Assembly (NCBI RefSeq): GCF_963691685.1
Contig: NZ_OY829290.1
Location: forward strand, 992,001 to 1,056,000
Direction: 5' to 3'
Length of the DNA: 64,000 nucleotides
From: Thalassovita sp.
Lineage (GTDB): Bacteria > Pseudomonadota > Alphaproteobacteria > Rhodobacterales > Rhodobacteraceae
In this document: positions 44,014 to 51,453 of the stretch, piece after piece
Numbering within the stretch: position 1 is the stretch's first letter
Layout of the letters: every line of letters begins with the position of its first letter
Position numbers and translations under genes: made by a program
Notes under the pieces: generated by a model
What the model was told of the DNA's origin: nothing
The model's input: the letters and a program-made list of their open reading frames with translations, nothing else
The model's database searches: none

Positions 44014-45122
44014 CCCGCCTGCGCCTTGGAATGGTGGGTGGCGGGCAGGGCGCCTTTATTGGCGGTGTCCATCGCATTGCCGCACGCATCGATGGTCAAT
44101 GGGATCTGGTCGCCGGGGCGCTGAGTTCTGATGCGGCGCGCGCCAAGGCCTCAGCCGCTGAACTGGGCATCGCCGCAGACCGCGCCTATACCGACTTTGA
44201 GGATATGGCCCGGGCTGAGGCCGCGCGCGAGGATGGCATTGACGCCGTTGCGATTGTCACCCCAAACCACATGCACGCCGGACCCGCGATTGCGTTCCTC
44301 AATGCAGGCATTCACGTCATCTGCGACAAACCCCTTGCCGCCACAGCGGATCAGGCCGAGGCGATTGCCCAGGCCGCGGCGGCCAGCAAAGCGCGGTTTA
44401 TCCTGACCCATAACTACACCGGCTACCCGCTGATCCGGCAGGCCCGACAGATGGTGGCAGAGGGCGAATTGGGGGACATCCGCCTGGTGCAGGTGGAATA
44501 TGCCCAGGATTGGCTAGCCGAGGAGGTCAGCAACAAACAGGCCGACTGGCGGGTGGATCCCGACCGGTCTGGCGCCGGTGGGGCGATCGGCGATATCGGC
44601 ACCCATGCGTTCAATCTGGCTGGATTTGTCAGCGGGTTGCAGGCCGAACAGCTTTCCGCGGATCTTTCCAGCTTTGTGGCGGGGCGGCGTGTGGATGACA
44701 ACGCCCATATCATGCTGCGGTATGGTGGCGAGGCTAAGGGGATGCTCTGGGCGTCGCAGGTGGCAGTGGGCAATGAAAATGCCCTGCGGCTGCGGATTTA
44801 CGGCAGCAAGGGCGGTCTGGAATGGACGCAGGAAAATCCCAACCAGATGAGCTTCACCCGGTTTGGCCAACCCAAGCAGATCCTAACGCGCGCCGGCGCG
44901 GGTTCAAATGCTGCGGGCAGCCGCAACATCCGGGTGCCGCCCGGCCATCCTGAGGGCTATCTGGAAGGGTTTGCCACGCTTTACAGCGAAGCCGCCGCGA
45001 TGATCCGGGGTGATGATGCGGAGGCACATACGCCGGGGATCGAAGAGGGGCTACAAGGCATGCGCTTCATCGCGGCCTGCATCACCTCCAGCGGTCAGGA
45101 TGGACGCTGGGTGACGCTCTGA
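44010..45122 (+). CDS. Gfo/Idh/MocA family NAD(P)-dependent oxidoreductase (second copy)
   Basis: A 370-residue sugar oxidoreductase. N-terminal RLRLGMVGGGQGAFIGGVHR is the nucleotide-binding loop. CDKPLAATADQAEA holds the catalytic Lys. RSGAGGAIGDIGTHAFNL supplies the Asp and His of the active site. Its relatives include inositol- and glucoside-oxidising enzymes. Last gene of the LacI-controlled operon, followed by a strong terminator, and coupled to the long TIM-barrel gene by an ATGA overlap. Two such pairs in one operon imply at least two oxidation/isomerisation steps. Confidence 0.9.
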   Translation: MTRLRLGMVGGGQGAFIGGVHRIAARIDGQWDLVAGALSSDAARAKASAAELGIAADRAYTDFEDMARAEAAREDGIDAVAIVTPNHMHAGPAIAFLNAGIHVICDKPLAATADQAEAIAQAAAASKARFILTHNYTGYPLIRQARQMVAEGELGDIRLVQVEYAQDWLAEEVSNKQADWRVDPDRSGAGGAIGDIGTHAFNLAGFVSGLQAEQLSADLSSFVAGRRVDDNAHIMLRYGGEAKGMLWASQVAVGNENALRLRIYGSKGGLEWTQENPNQMSFTRFGQPKQILTRAGAGSNAAGSRNIRVPPGHPEGYLEGFATLYSEAAAMIRGDDAEAHTPGIEEGLQGMRFIAACITSSGQDGRWVTL

Positions 45123-45136
45123 CTGGTTACAAAACA

Positions 45137-45165
45137 AAAGGCCCGCCGTTTTAAGGCGGGCCTTT
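45137..45165. terminator. terminator ending the carbohydrate operon
   Basis: Perfect eleven-base arms AAAGGCCCGCC / GGCGGGCCTTT with a seven-base loop. The minus strand continues with TTTTGTTTTG, so it also suits the convergent fasciclin gene. Confidence 0.92.
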
Positions 45166-45181
45166 CGCGTGAGTGGTGGGC

Positions 45182-45658
45182 TTAGCTGCCCGGCAGGATC
45201 ACCTTGTCGATCACATGGATAACCCCGTTGGAGGCGGCAATATCCGCCGCCGCAACGCTGGCGTCATTGATCATCACGCCATTGTCCAGATCGATCATGA
45301 TATCGGTGCCCTGAACGGTGGTTGCCATCATGTCGTCCTTCAGGTCGGTCGACATCACTTTGCCCGGCACAACGTGGTAGGTCAGGATCGCGATCAGCTG
45401 ATCCTTGTTTTCCGGCTTCAACAGGGTCTCCACAGTGCCTTCAGGCAGGGCGGCAAATGCAGCATCGGTCGGTGCGAAAACGGTGAAGGGGCCGTCACCT
45501 TTCAGGGTTTCAACCAGACCCGCGGCCTGAACTGCGGCAACAAGCGTGTTGAAATCGCCAGCGCCAACAGCGGTGTCGACAATGTCTTTGGACATGCCAC
45601 CGGCCATGGCAGGGGCGGCGAGAAGGGAAGCAATAGCAATGGTTGCTGCGCGGATCAT
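45182..45658 (-). CDS. secreted fasciclin-domain protein
   Basis: A 158-residue protein with signal peptide MIRAATIAIASLLAAPAMA and one FAS1 domain filling the rest. FAS1 motifs are TLVAAVQAAGLVETLKGDGPFTVFAPTDAAFAAL (H1 region) and the C-terminal SNGVIHVIDKVILP, with YHVVPGKV between. FAS1 domains mediate adhesion or, in alphaproteobacteria, surface attachment; no enzyme activity is expected. Start ATG has GGAGA eight bases upstream. Single-gene unit. Confidence 0.92.
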   Translation of the reverse strand: MIRAATIAIASLLAAPAMAGGMSKDIVDTAVGAGDFNTLVAAVQAAGLVETLKGDGPFTVFAPTDAAFAALPEGTVETLLKPENKDQLIAILTYHVVPGKVMSTDLKDDMMATTVQGTDIMIDLDNGVMINDASVAAADIAASNGVIHVIDKVILPGS

Positions 45659-45858
45659 TGGATCAGTCTCCGAAATGGTTTTGGTGTCAGAATGCCTCTG
45701 GGACATCTGCTGGGGCTACGCAGCCTGAGCCTAATTAGATCTGCGATTTTTCTGGCAAAACGGCCTTGATTGCCTATCCCCGCAGGCTAAGCCCGCCGGT
45801 TTTTCGATTTCCATAAAGTTCTCGTGAACAGACGTGAGCCGCTTTTGCGGCCTGTGCT

Positions 45859-45886
45859 TTGCAAGACACACATTGCAAGACACACA
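45859..45886. repeat. 14-base tandem repeat, two exact copies
   Basis: TTGCAAGACACACA occurs twice head to tail with no spacer. Its position in the divergent spacer between the fasciclin and yjhX-like genes could be an operator or a recent slippage duplication. Confidence 0.75.
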
Positions 45887-45985
45887 AGCACGCTCTGCAT
45901 TTTTGGCAGAGCAGGCTGATTGACAGGGACGTGTGGCCTGCCTATCTGGCGCAGGAAACGTCATCACATCAGATGGAATTGTTAG

Positions 45986-46012
45986 ATGTTGGAGCTTGTG
46001 CATAAGCACTGA
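45986..46012 (+). promoter_or_regulatory. possible leader peptide frame upstream of the YjhX-like toxin gene
   Basis: ATG opens an eight-codon frame, MLELVHKH, whose TGA stop is the first three bases of the downstream stem-loop. A second frame (MELLDVGACA, 45973-46005) overlaps it. The ribosome site is weak, so translation is unproven. The stop/hairpin coincidence is the reason to list it. Confidence 0.3.
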
Positions 46013-46038
46013 TCACCACCGCTGGATCGGGGTGATCA
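46010..46038 (+). promoter_or_regulatory. stem-loop in the leader of the toxin gene
   Basis: TGATCACC (46010-46017) pairs perfectly with GGTGATCA (46031-46038) across a 13-base loop. It lies about 65 bases upstream of the toxin gene ATG and could be a DNA operator or an RNA attenuator. Confidence 0.55.
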
Positions 46039-46102
46039 CAACCCGGGCCTGAAGCGAGACTTCGGCACCGGTGTTTTGATGTGTTTCACAAACAGGGTCA
46101 CA

Positions 46103-46363
46103 ATGAACATCTCGAAAATCGAACAGCGCGTGCTGCACGCGTTGGCTCAGGGTGGTGAGATCCGCTTTGAGCGTGCAGGCAATGGCAAACTGACTGAGGT
46201 CCATTGCTTTACCCATGATGGCATGGTTTTGATGGGCTGTACCTTGGACGTCGTTGGCAAATTGCGCCGCAAACGTCTGATCAAATCGCAGAGCGCCAAA
46301 CCTTACCGTATTTCCGCTCTGGGGCGCCAAGTGGTGCGACCACAGCTCAACAACCGAACGTAG
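46103..46363 (+). CDS. yjhX: YjhX family toxin (topoisomerase I inhibitor TopAI-like, UPF0386)
   Basis: An 86-residue basic protein covering the whole UPF0386 family: MNISKIEQRVLHALAQGGEI, the central VHCFTHDGMVLMGCTLDVV and the C-terminal LIKSQSAKPYRISALGRQVV. In E. coli YjhX (TopAI) binds and inhibits topoisomerase I and is countered by YjhQ, a GNAT-type acetyltransferase encoded next to it. Here a GNAT gene follows 11 bases downstream, the same arrangement. Start chosen at MNISKIEQ by homology; an upstream in-frame ATG adds nine residues. Family assignment firm, toxicity inferred. Confidence 0.88.
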   Translation: MNISKIEQRVLHALAQGGEIRFERAGNGKLTEVHCFTHDGMVLMGCTLDVVGKLRRKRLIKSQSAKPYRISALGRQVVRPQLNNRT

Positions 46364-46374
46364 CGAGGTCTGAT

Positions 46375-46872
46375 ATGAACATTCGCGAAGAAACCCCGGC
46401 GGATCTTTCGGCGATCCGTCAGATTGTCGATGACGCCTTTGCCGGGGCTGAACACAGCGACGGCACCGAAGGTCAGATCGTCGAAAAACTGCGGGCGGCA
46501 GGGGCGTTGACCCTATCGCTGGTTGCCGAGGAGGCGGGGCAGGTCCTGGGCCATGTCGCCTTTTCCCCGGTGCGCATCGGGCCTCAGTCCGCCGGGTGGT
46601 TTGGTCTGGGTCCCGTTGCGGTGCGCCCGGACCGGCAGGCGGGCGGTATTGGGGCGCGTCTGATTGAAGCCGGGTTGGCGCAGTTGCGTCAGCAGGGCGC
46701 CATGGGTTGTGTGGTGCTGGGCGATCCCGCCTATTACCAGCGCTTTGGCTTCCGCGCAGATCTGCAGGTGCAGTTTGAAGGCGTCCCGCCTGAATACTTC
46801 ATGCAGCTGACTTTTGATGGTGCAACGCCCGCTGGCGCAGCGGTCTACCACGCGGCCTTTTATCCTGAATAA
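46375..46872 (+). CDS. GNAT family N-acetyltransferase (YhbS/YjhQ-like), possible antitoxin
   Basis: A 165-residue acetyltransferase. Motif A for acetyl-CoA binding is LGPVAVRPDRQAGGIGARLIE. The C-terminal half, GCVVLGDPAYYQRFGF, is characteristic of the YhbS group. It is co-transcribed with the YjhX-like gene and probably plays the antitoxin role of E. coli YjhQ. Whether catalysis is needed is unknown. A strong terminator follows immediately. Confidence 0.85.
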   Translation: MNIREETPADLSAIRQIVDDAFAGAEHSDGTEGQIVEKLRAAGALTLSLVAEEAGQVLGHVAFSPVRIGPQSAGWFGLGPVAVRPDRQAGGIGARLIEAGLAQLRQQGAMGCVVLGDPAYYQRFGFRADLQVQFEGVPPEYFMQLTFDGATPAGAAVYHAAFYPE

Positions 46873-46877
46873 CCGGG

Positions 46878-46909
46878 TTGCCTCCCCCGTAGGTTGGGGG
46901 AGGCAATTT
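46878..46909 (+). terminator. terminator after the acetyltransferase gene
   Basis: Perfect eleven-base arms TTGCCTCCCCC / GGGGGAGGCAA with a seven-base loop and a TTT tail, six bases after the stop codon. Confidence 0.9.
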
Positions 46910-46965
46910 GAATGGCCTTTGTTTTGATAGCCGTTTCGTCAACGTTCAAGTTGGCCAATAGCAAA

Positions 46966-46991
46966 ACGCCCCTACCGGATGATCGGGGCGT
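46966..46991 (-). terminator. terminator ending the second ABC sugar operon
   Basis: On the minus strand, ACGCCCC and GGGGCGT arms flank a 12-base loop, and the downstream side reads TTTTGC. It lies 25 bases after the ATPase gene stop. Confidence 0.85.
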
Positions 46992-47016
46992 CTTGGTGTT
47001 CACGTGAGGGGTCGAC

Positions 47017-48114
47017 TTAGTTCAGCCGTTCGCCGGTGCCAGGGGCAAAGTAGCTGACCTTGCCCAGGTCAAAGGCCAGATCCAGCATTGCGCCGGGCTG
47101 TGCCTTGGTTTCGGCATGCAGACGCGCGGTGACCTGTTTGCCGCCCAGTTCCGCCACCACATAGGTGTCGGCGCCCGCCGGCTCGACCATGTCGATCAGG
47201 CACTGCGCCTCCTGCACATCCTGTCCAGCGCGGAAGCCTGCCTCGGCGATGTCTTCGGGGCGCAGCCCCAGAATAACATCTTCGGGCAGATCGCCGCTGT
47301 GGGTGTCTTTCAACACAATCGGTGCGCCGTCGCCGCGGGTGATCTCAATGTCCAGACCGCTGCCGTTGCGCTTGGCTTTGGCGGGGATCAGGTTCATCGC
47401 GGGCGAGCCCATGAAATCGGCCACAAACAGGTTTGCGGGGTTGTTGTAGATCTCCGCCGGGGTGCCGATCTGCTGCACCACACCGCCCTTCAGCACCACG
47501 ATCTTGGTCGCCAGCGTCATCGCCTCAATCTGGTCATGGGTCACATAGACCATTGTGGCGCCGAGGTTCTGGTGCAGCTTCTTGATCTCGGAGCGCATCT
47601 CAACCCGCAGTTTGGCGTCGAGGTTCGACAGCGGTTCATCAAACAGGAACAGCTTGGGATCACGCACCAGCGCGCGGCCCATCGCCACCCGCTGACGCTG
47701 ACCACCGGACAGTTGCCCGGGGCGGCGGTTCAGCAGCGGTTCGATCTGCAGTTGGCTGGCCACCTCTTGCAGCTTGGCTGCCTGGGTTGCCGCATCCACG
47801 CCCCGCACTTTCATGCCGAAGGTGATGTTCTTGGCCACCGACATGGTCGGGTAGAGCGCATAGGACTGGAACACCATCGCGATGTCGCGGTCCTTGGGGC
47901 TGACATGGGTCATGTCCTTGCCGCCAATGCTCAGCGTGCCGCCGGTGATCGGCTCCAGCCCGGCGATGCAGTTCAGCAGCGTGGACTTGCCGCAGCCCGA
48001 AGGCCCCACCAGAACCAGAAAGTCGCCCGGTTCAATCGAAACGTTGATGTCTTTGAGGATCTCAACCGAACCGTAGTTCTTGTAGAGGTTCTTAATATCC
48101 AGAATAGGTGCCAT
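47017..48114 (-). CDS. ABC transporter ATP-binding protein (UgpC/MalK-like)
   Basis: A 365-residue ATPase: Walker A GPSGCGKST, signature LSGGQRQRVAMGRALVRD, Walker B FLFDEPLSNLDAKLR, H-loop YVTHDQIEAMTLAT. A MalK-type C-terminal domain (VILGLRPEDIAEAG) follows. Last gene of the minus-strand glucose/mannose-type importer, five bases after the MalG-like gene. Close paralogue of the ATPase at 36-37 kb but without its N-terminal extension. Confidence 0.95.
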   Translation of the reverse strand: MAPILDIKNLYKNYGSVEILKDINVSIEPGDFLVLVGPSGCGKSTLLNCIAGLEPITGGTLSIGGKDMTHVSPKDRDIAMVFQSYALYPTMSVAKNITFGMKVRGVDAATQAAKLQEVASQLQIEPLLNRRPGQLSGGQRQRVAMGRALVRDPKLFLFDEPLSNLDAKLRVEMRSEIKKLHQNLGATMVYVTHDQIEAMTLATKIVVLKGGVVQQIGTPAEIYNNPANLFVADFMGSPAMNLIPAKAKRNGSGLDIEITRGDGAPIVLKDTHSGDLPEDVILGLRPEDIAEAGFRAGQDVQEAQCLIDMVEPAGADTYVVAELGGKQVTARLHAETKAQPGAMLDLAFDLGKVSYFAPGTGERLN

Positions 48115-48119
48115 TTGCC

Positions 48120-49037
48120 TTATCCCTTTACCGAGCCAGCGGTCAGGCCGCGGATGAAGTATTTGCCCGCCACCACATAGACGAGGAGCGTGGGAAGCGC
48201 GGCGATGATGGCGGCGGCCATGTCGACGTTATATTCCTTCACCCCGGTGGTGGAGTTGACGATGTTGTTGAGTGCCACGGTGACCGGCTGTGTGCCCGCC
48301 TGGCTGAAGCTGACGCCGAACAGGAAGTCATTCCAGATGTTGGTGAACTGCCAGATCACGGTCACCACCACGATGGGCAGCGACAGCGGCAGGAAGATCG
48401 ACCAGAAGATCCGGAAGAAGCCCGCGCCGTCTACCTTCGCCGCCTTGGTCAGTTCGGCCGGAATGGTGACATAGTAGTTGCGGAAGAACAGCGTGGTGAA
48501 GCCGATGCCGTAGATCACATGCACCACGATCAGCCCGGGGATGGAGCCTGCCAGCCCCATGAGCCCCAGCATGCGTGCCATCGGCAGCAGCACCACCTGA
48601 AACGGGATGAAGCAACCAAACAGCATCAGCGAGAAGATCAGGTTCGCGCCTTTGAACCGCCACTGCGCAATCACATAGCCGTTCATCGCGCCCAGCATGG
48701 TGGCCAGCATCACAGCAGGCACTGTCATCAAGACCGAGTTCCAGAAGTAAGGGCGCAGACCCTCACATTGCACACCGGTACAGGTTGACGACCAGGCTGT
48801 TTTCCAGGCCTCAAAGGTCACATCGCGGGGCAGCGAAATCAGGCTGCCGGTGCGGATCTCATCCAGGCTTTTGAGTGAGGTGGTCACCATCACAAAAAGC
48901 GGCATCAGATAGAACAGTGCAAAGGCACCCAGCATTGCAAACAGCAGCCAGCGCAGAGCCAGTTGGGACCAGTTCCGCTGTGGTGCGGCGCTGGGGGCGG
49001 CCGCATTGGCCGCGGGGGAGTGGGTGAAATCAGTCAT
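48120..49037 (-). CDS. ABC sugar transporter permease (MalG-like)
   Basis: Inner-membrane subunit of 305 residues. An Ala/Pro-rich cytoplasmic N-terminus is followed by six hydrophobic segments. The EAA loop is KVDGAGFFRIFWSIFLPLSL and the C-terminus KYFIRGLTAGSVKG. The periplasmic loop has CTGVQCEGL, the same two-Cys pattern as its paralogue near 35.7 kb. Overlaps the upstream permease gene by eight bases. Confidence 0.93.
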   Translation of the reverse strand: MTDFTHSPAANAAAPSAAPQRNWSQLALRWLLFAMLGAFALFYLMPLFVMVTTSLKSLDEIRTGSLISLPRDVTFEAWKTAWSSTCTGVQCEGLRPYFWNSVLMTVPAVMLATMLGAMNGYVIAQWRFKGANLIFSLMLFGCFIPFQVVLLPMARMLGLMGLAGSIPGLIVVHVIYGIGFTTLFFRNYYVTIPAELTKAAKVDGAGFFRIFWSIFLPLSLPIVVVTVIWQFTNIWNDFLFGVSFSQAGTQPVTVALNNIVNSTTGVKEYNVDMAAAIIAALPTLLVYVVAGKYFIRGLTAGSVKG

Positions 49038-49902
49038 GTTTCGCCCTCAGTTCAGAGTAGAGATAGGGAACCACGATGGCAAAGACGACGCCCATCATCA
49101 CCATGGCCGAGCTTGCTGCCTGACCAATGTCGCCGCGCGAAAACGCCATGGCGTACATGTAGGTCGCTGGCAGATCCGTGGCGTAGCCGGGGCCACCGCC
49201 GGTCAGTGCGATGACCAGGTCAAAGCTCTTGATGGCGAGGTGGGCCAGCACGATGAAGGCCGACAGGAAGATCGGGGCCATCGAAGGGATGATAATGGCG
49301 GAATAGATGCGCCAGGTGGGGATGCCGTCCACCTGGGCGGCTTTGATGATCTCTTCATCAACACCACGCAGACCAGCAAGGAACAGCGCCATGACAAAGC
49401 CCGAGGCCTGCCAGACAGCGGCGATCACCACGGCGTAGATGGCGCGATCAGGGTTCACCACCCAGTCAAAGGCGAAGTTTTCAAAGCCCCAGCCGCGGAC
49501 GGTGGCTTCGATCCCCAGACCGGGGTTCATGATCCACTTCCAGGCGGTCCCGGTCACAATCATCGATAGCGCCATCGGGTAGAGGTAGATCGTGCGCAGC
49601 GCGCCCTCGGCCCGGATTTTCTGGTCCAGCAGGATCGCCAGAAGCAACCCCAGCACCATCGAGATCACGATGAAGAGCACGCCGAAGATCAAGAGGTTGT
49701 TCATCGCCGTGTCCCAACGGGGTGAAGCGAAGAGGCGCTCGTATTGAATAAGACCTTTGATTTCGTATTTCGGCAGCAGCTTGGAGCGGGTGAAAGAGAC
49801 CCAGGCAGTCCAGAAGATAAAGCCGTAAACGAAGATGAGGATGGCCACGAAAGATGGGGCGAGCACCATCTTGGGCATGTGGCGTTCAAGCCATTCGGTC
49901 AT
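49030..49902 (-). CDS. ABC sugar transporter permease (MalF-like)
   Basis: Inner-membrane subunit of 290 residues with six membrane segments. The first segment follows MTEWLERHMPK directly; the EAA loop is QVDGIPTWRIYSAIIIPSMA. GGGPGYATDLPATYMYAMAF is shared with glucose/mannose importer permeases. Separated from the receptor gene by 62 bases containing a stem-loop. Confidence 0.93.
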   Translation of the reverse strand: MTEWLERHMPKMVLAPSFVAILIFVYGFIFWTAWVSFTRSKLLPKYEIKGLIQYERLFASPRWDTAMNNLLIFGVLFIVISMVLGLLLAILLDQKIRAEGALRTIYLYPMALSMIVTGTAWKWIMNPGLGIEATVRGWGFENFAFDWVVNPDRAIYAVVIAAVWQASGFVMALFLAGLRGVDEEIIKAAQVDGIPTWRIYSAIIIPSMAPIFLSAFIVLAHLAIKSFDLVIALTGGGPGYATDLPATYMYAMAFSRGDIGQAASSAMVMMGVVFAIVVPYLYSELRAKHD

Positions 49903-49925
49903 GGTGACGACCTTTCATTTGCGGT

Positions 49926-49955
49926 GACCCGCCCCGCAATTGATCGGGACGGGTC
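49926..49955 (-). other. intercistronic stem-loop between receptor and permease genes
   Basis: Eleven-base arms GACCCGCCCCG / CGGGACGGGTC with one mismatch and an eight-base loop, in the short gap between the binding-protein stop and the permease start. No T-run. Expected to protect the receptor message (inference). Confidence 0.7.
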
Positions 49956-49964
49956 GGGGGGAGA

Positions 49965-51209
49965 TTACAGCGAGTTGGCGACCGAGTTGGCCAGCATCTC
50001 AACCGCGTCTGCCGAAGACATATCCGAGTTGAAATGCGCGGTCACAACATCGGTGATCGCACCAGCTTGGGCACCGCGCAGTGCCATGCCGTGGGCATAG
50101 CTGGGCAGCAGCGAGCCTGCTTCGTTGCTGGCGTTCATGTCTTTGGCCGAGGTGTGGGCGCAGCTGTCGAATTCATCCAGAGCAACGTCAACACGTGCAG
50201 GGATCGAGCCTTTGTTCAGGTTGAACACCTTCTGGAAGTTCTGACCAACGATCAGCTTGGCCAAAAGGTCCTGACCGGCTTTCTTGTCATCGCCATCAAC
50301 GTTGAACATCGCAAAGCTGTCAACGTTGTAGAGGTAACCTTCGCCGGGGGTCGACGCACAGAGGAAGTCTTGGCCCGGCACTTTGCCGGCTGCAATAAAC
50401 TCGCCCTTGGCCCAGTCGCCCATGATCTGGAAGGCAGCTTCGCCGTTCATGACCATTGCAGTGGCCAGGTTCCAGTCGCGACCTGCAAAGTTGCTGTCCA
50501 CATAGCCACGCAGGGTGCGCATTTGGTCGAAGATCTCAACCATGGTGTCAGATTTCAGCGTGTCCATATCCAGTTCGACAAATGCTTTTTTGAAGAACTC
50601 AGGACCACCGATGCCCAGTGCAACGGCTTCAAACACGGTCGCGTCCTGCCAGGCCTGACCACCGTGAGCCAGCGGGATGATGCCCGCGGCCATCAGCTTG
50701 TCTGCGGCGGCGTTGAACTCAGCCCAAGTGGTGGGCATCGCGATGTCGTTGGATTTCAGGACATCAGCGTTGGCCCAGATCCAGTCAATGCGGTGGACGT
50801 TCACCGGCGCGGCGCACCAGGTGCCTTCGCATTTCATATGACCAGCGATCGAGGCTGGCAGAACATCAGCCCAGCCTTCTGCTTCGGCGACCGACGAAAT
50901 GTCCGCCAGAACGCCCTCTTCGTACCATTCCTGAATGGCCGGGCCTTTCAGCTGAACGGCGGTCGGTGCGTTGCCCGACAGGACACGGGCGCGCAGTGCG
51001 GTCATCGCAGCGTCGCCGCCGCCACCGGCAACCGGCATGTCGGTCCAGGTGCCGCCGTTGTCGGCAAATTCACCTTGCAGAACGGCCACGGATTTCGCTT
51101 CACCGCCGGATGTCCACCAATGCAGAACTTCGGCTTCCGGACCTGCAACAGCCATGTTGGATGCAACGATCGACGCCACCGCTGCGGTGGCGAATACGGA
51201 TTTCTTCAT
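49965..51209 (-). CDS. ABC transporter sugar-binding protein (glucose/mannose type)
   Basis: Periplasmic receptor of 414 residues. The signal peptide MKKSVFATAAVASIVASNMAVA precedes GPEAEVLHWWTSGGEAKSVA, a hallmark of glucose/mannose-type CUT1 receptors. CAAPVNVHRIDWIWAN and QIMGDWAKGEFIAAGKVPG match the same group. GGGAGG ribosome site. First gene of the importer operon, divergent from a two-component system that probably controls it, as gltR/gtrS does in Pseudomonas. Glucose as ligand is an inference. Confidence 0.9.
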   Translation of the reverse strand: MKKSVFATAAVASIVASNMAVAGPEAEVLHWWTSGGEAKSVAVLQGEFADNGGTWTDMPVAGGGGDAAMTALRARVLSGNAPTAVQLKGPAIQEWYEEGVLADISSVAEAEGWADVLPASIAGHMKCEGTWCAAPVNVHRIDWIWANADVLKSNDIAMPTTWAEFNAAADKLMAAGIIPLAHGGQAWQDATVFEAVALGIGGPEFFKKAFVELDMDTLKSDTMVEIFDQMRTLRGYVDSNFAGRDWNLATAMVMNGEAAFQIMGDWAKGEFIAAGKVPGQDFLCASTPGEGYLYNVDSFAMFNVDGDDKKAGQDLLAKLIVGQNFQKVFNLNKGSIPARVDVALDEFDSCAHTSAKDMNASNEAGSLLPSYAHGMALRGAQAGAITDVVTAHFNSDMSSADAVEMLANSVANSL

Positions 51210-51315
51210 AAGATTACCTCCCAAGTGTGGCTGCCCGACGGGGCAGCGCTGTTTAATTGGTGCCTCAGGTTCGCAGGTCCAAACAATGGCCCATCCGGCC
51301 CTTTTAGGAGAGTCA

Positions 51316-51381
51316 TGTCACAAAATCCGGGCTTCTGTTACACGTTGTTACCTAGGCCTTGATTTTGTTGCATGGTGTTAC
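51316..51381. promoter_or_regulatory. phased TGTTAC repeat array, OmpR-type response-regulator binding region
   Basis: Direct half-sites, all in one 10-base register: TGTCAC 51316, TGTTAC 51336, TGTTAC 51346, TGTTGC 51366, TGTTAC 51376. They form two tandem pairs (51336/51346 and 51366/51376) exactly 30 bases apart, plus one upstream half-site. OmpR/PhoB-family regulators bind such direct repeats on one helix face. The array sits between the sugar-binding-protein gene and the response-regulator gene. Confidence 0.75.
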
Positions 51382-51453
51382 AAACCCGGGGCAGGACGCG
51401 CGGCACACCCCACGGCGGGGCGGGCCGCGACAAGGAAGAAAAGGGAGGCAGCC

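Larger units (their letters stand above)
45659..46102. other. 444-base gene-free stretch with a repeat, small leader frames and a hairpin
   Basis: No normal-length gene. It contains an exact 14-base tandem duplication (45859-45886), two overlapping tiny open frames (45973-46005 and 45986-46012) and a stem-loop (46010-46038) just upstream of the yjhX-like gene. The latter three look like a leader region; see separate entries. Confidence 0.5.

Noticed and set aside
45731..46009. Minus-strand 92-codon frame in the spacer upstream of yjhX
   Set aside because: Cys/Arg/Gln-rich without family resemblance or ribosome site, and it includes the tandem repeat; treated as non-coding.
50034..51362. Plus-strand open frame of about 440 codons opposite the sugar-binding-protein gene
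   Set aside because: Mirror of a clear receptor gene with signal peptide; composition biased and it crosses the regulatory array.
50971..51453. N-terminal extension of the OmpR-type regulator by about 160 codons
   Set aside because: It overlaps the divergent receptor gene and the TGTTAC array; the receiver domain starts naturally at the ATG with a GGGAGG site.
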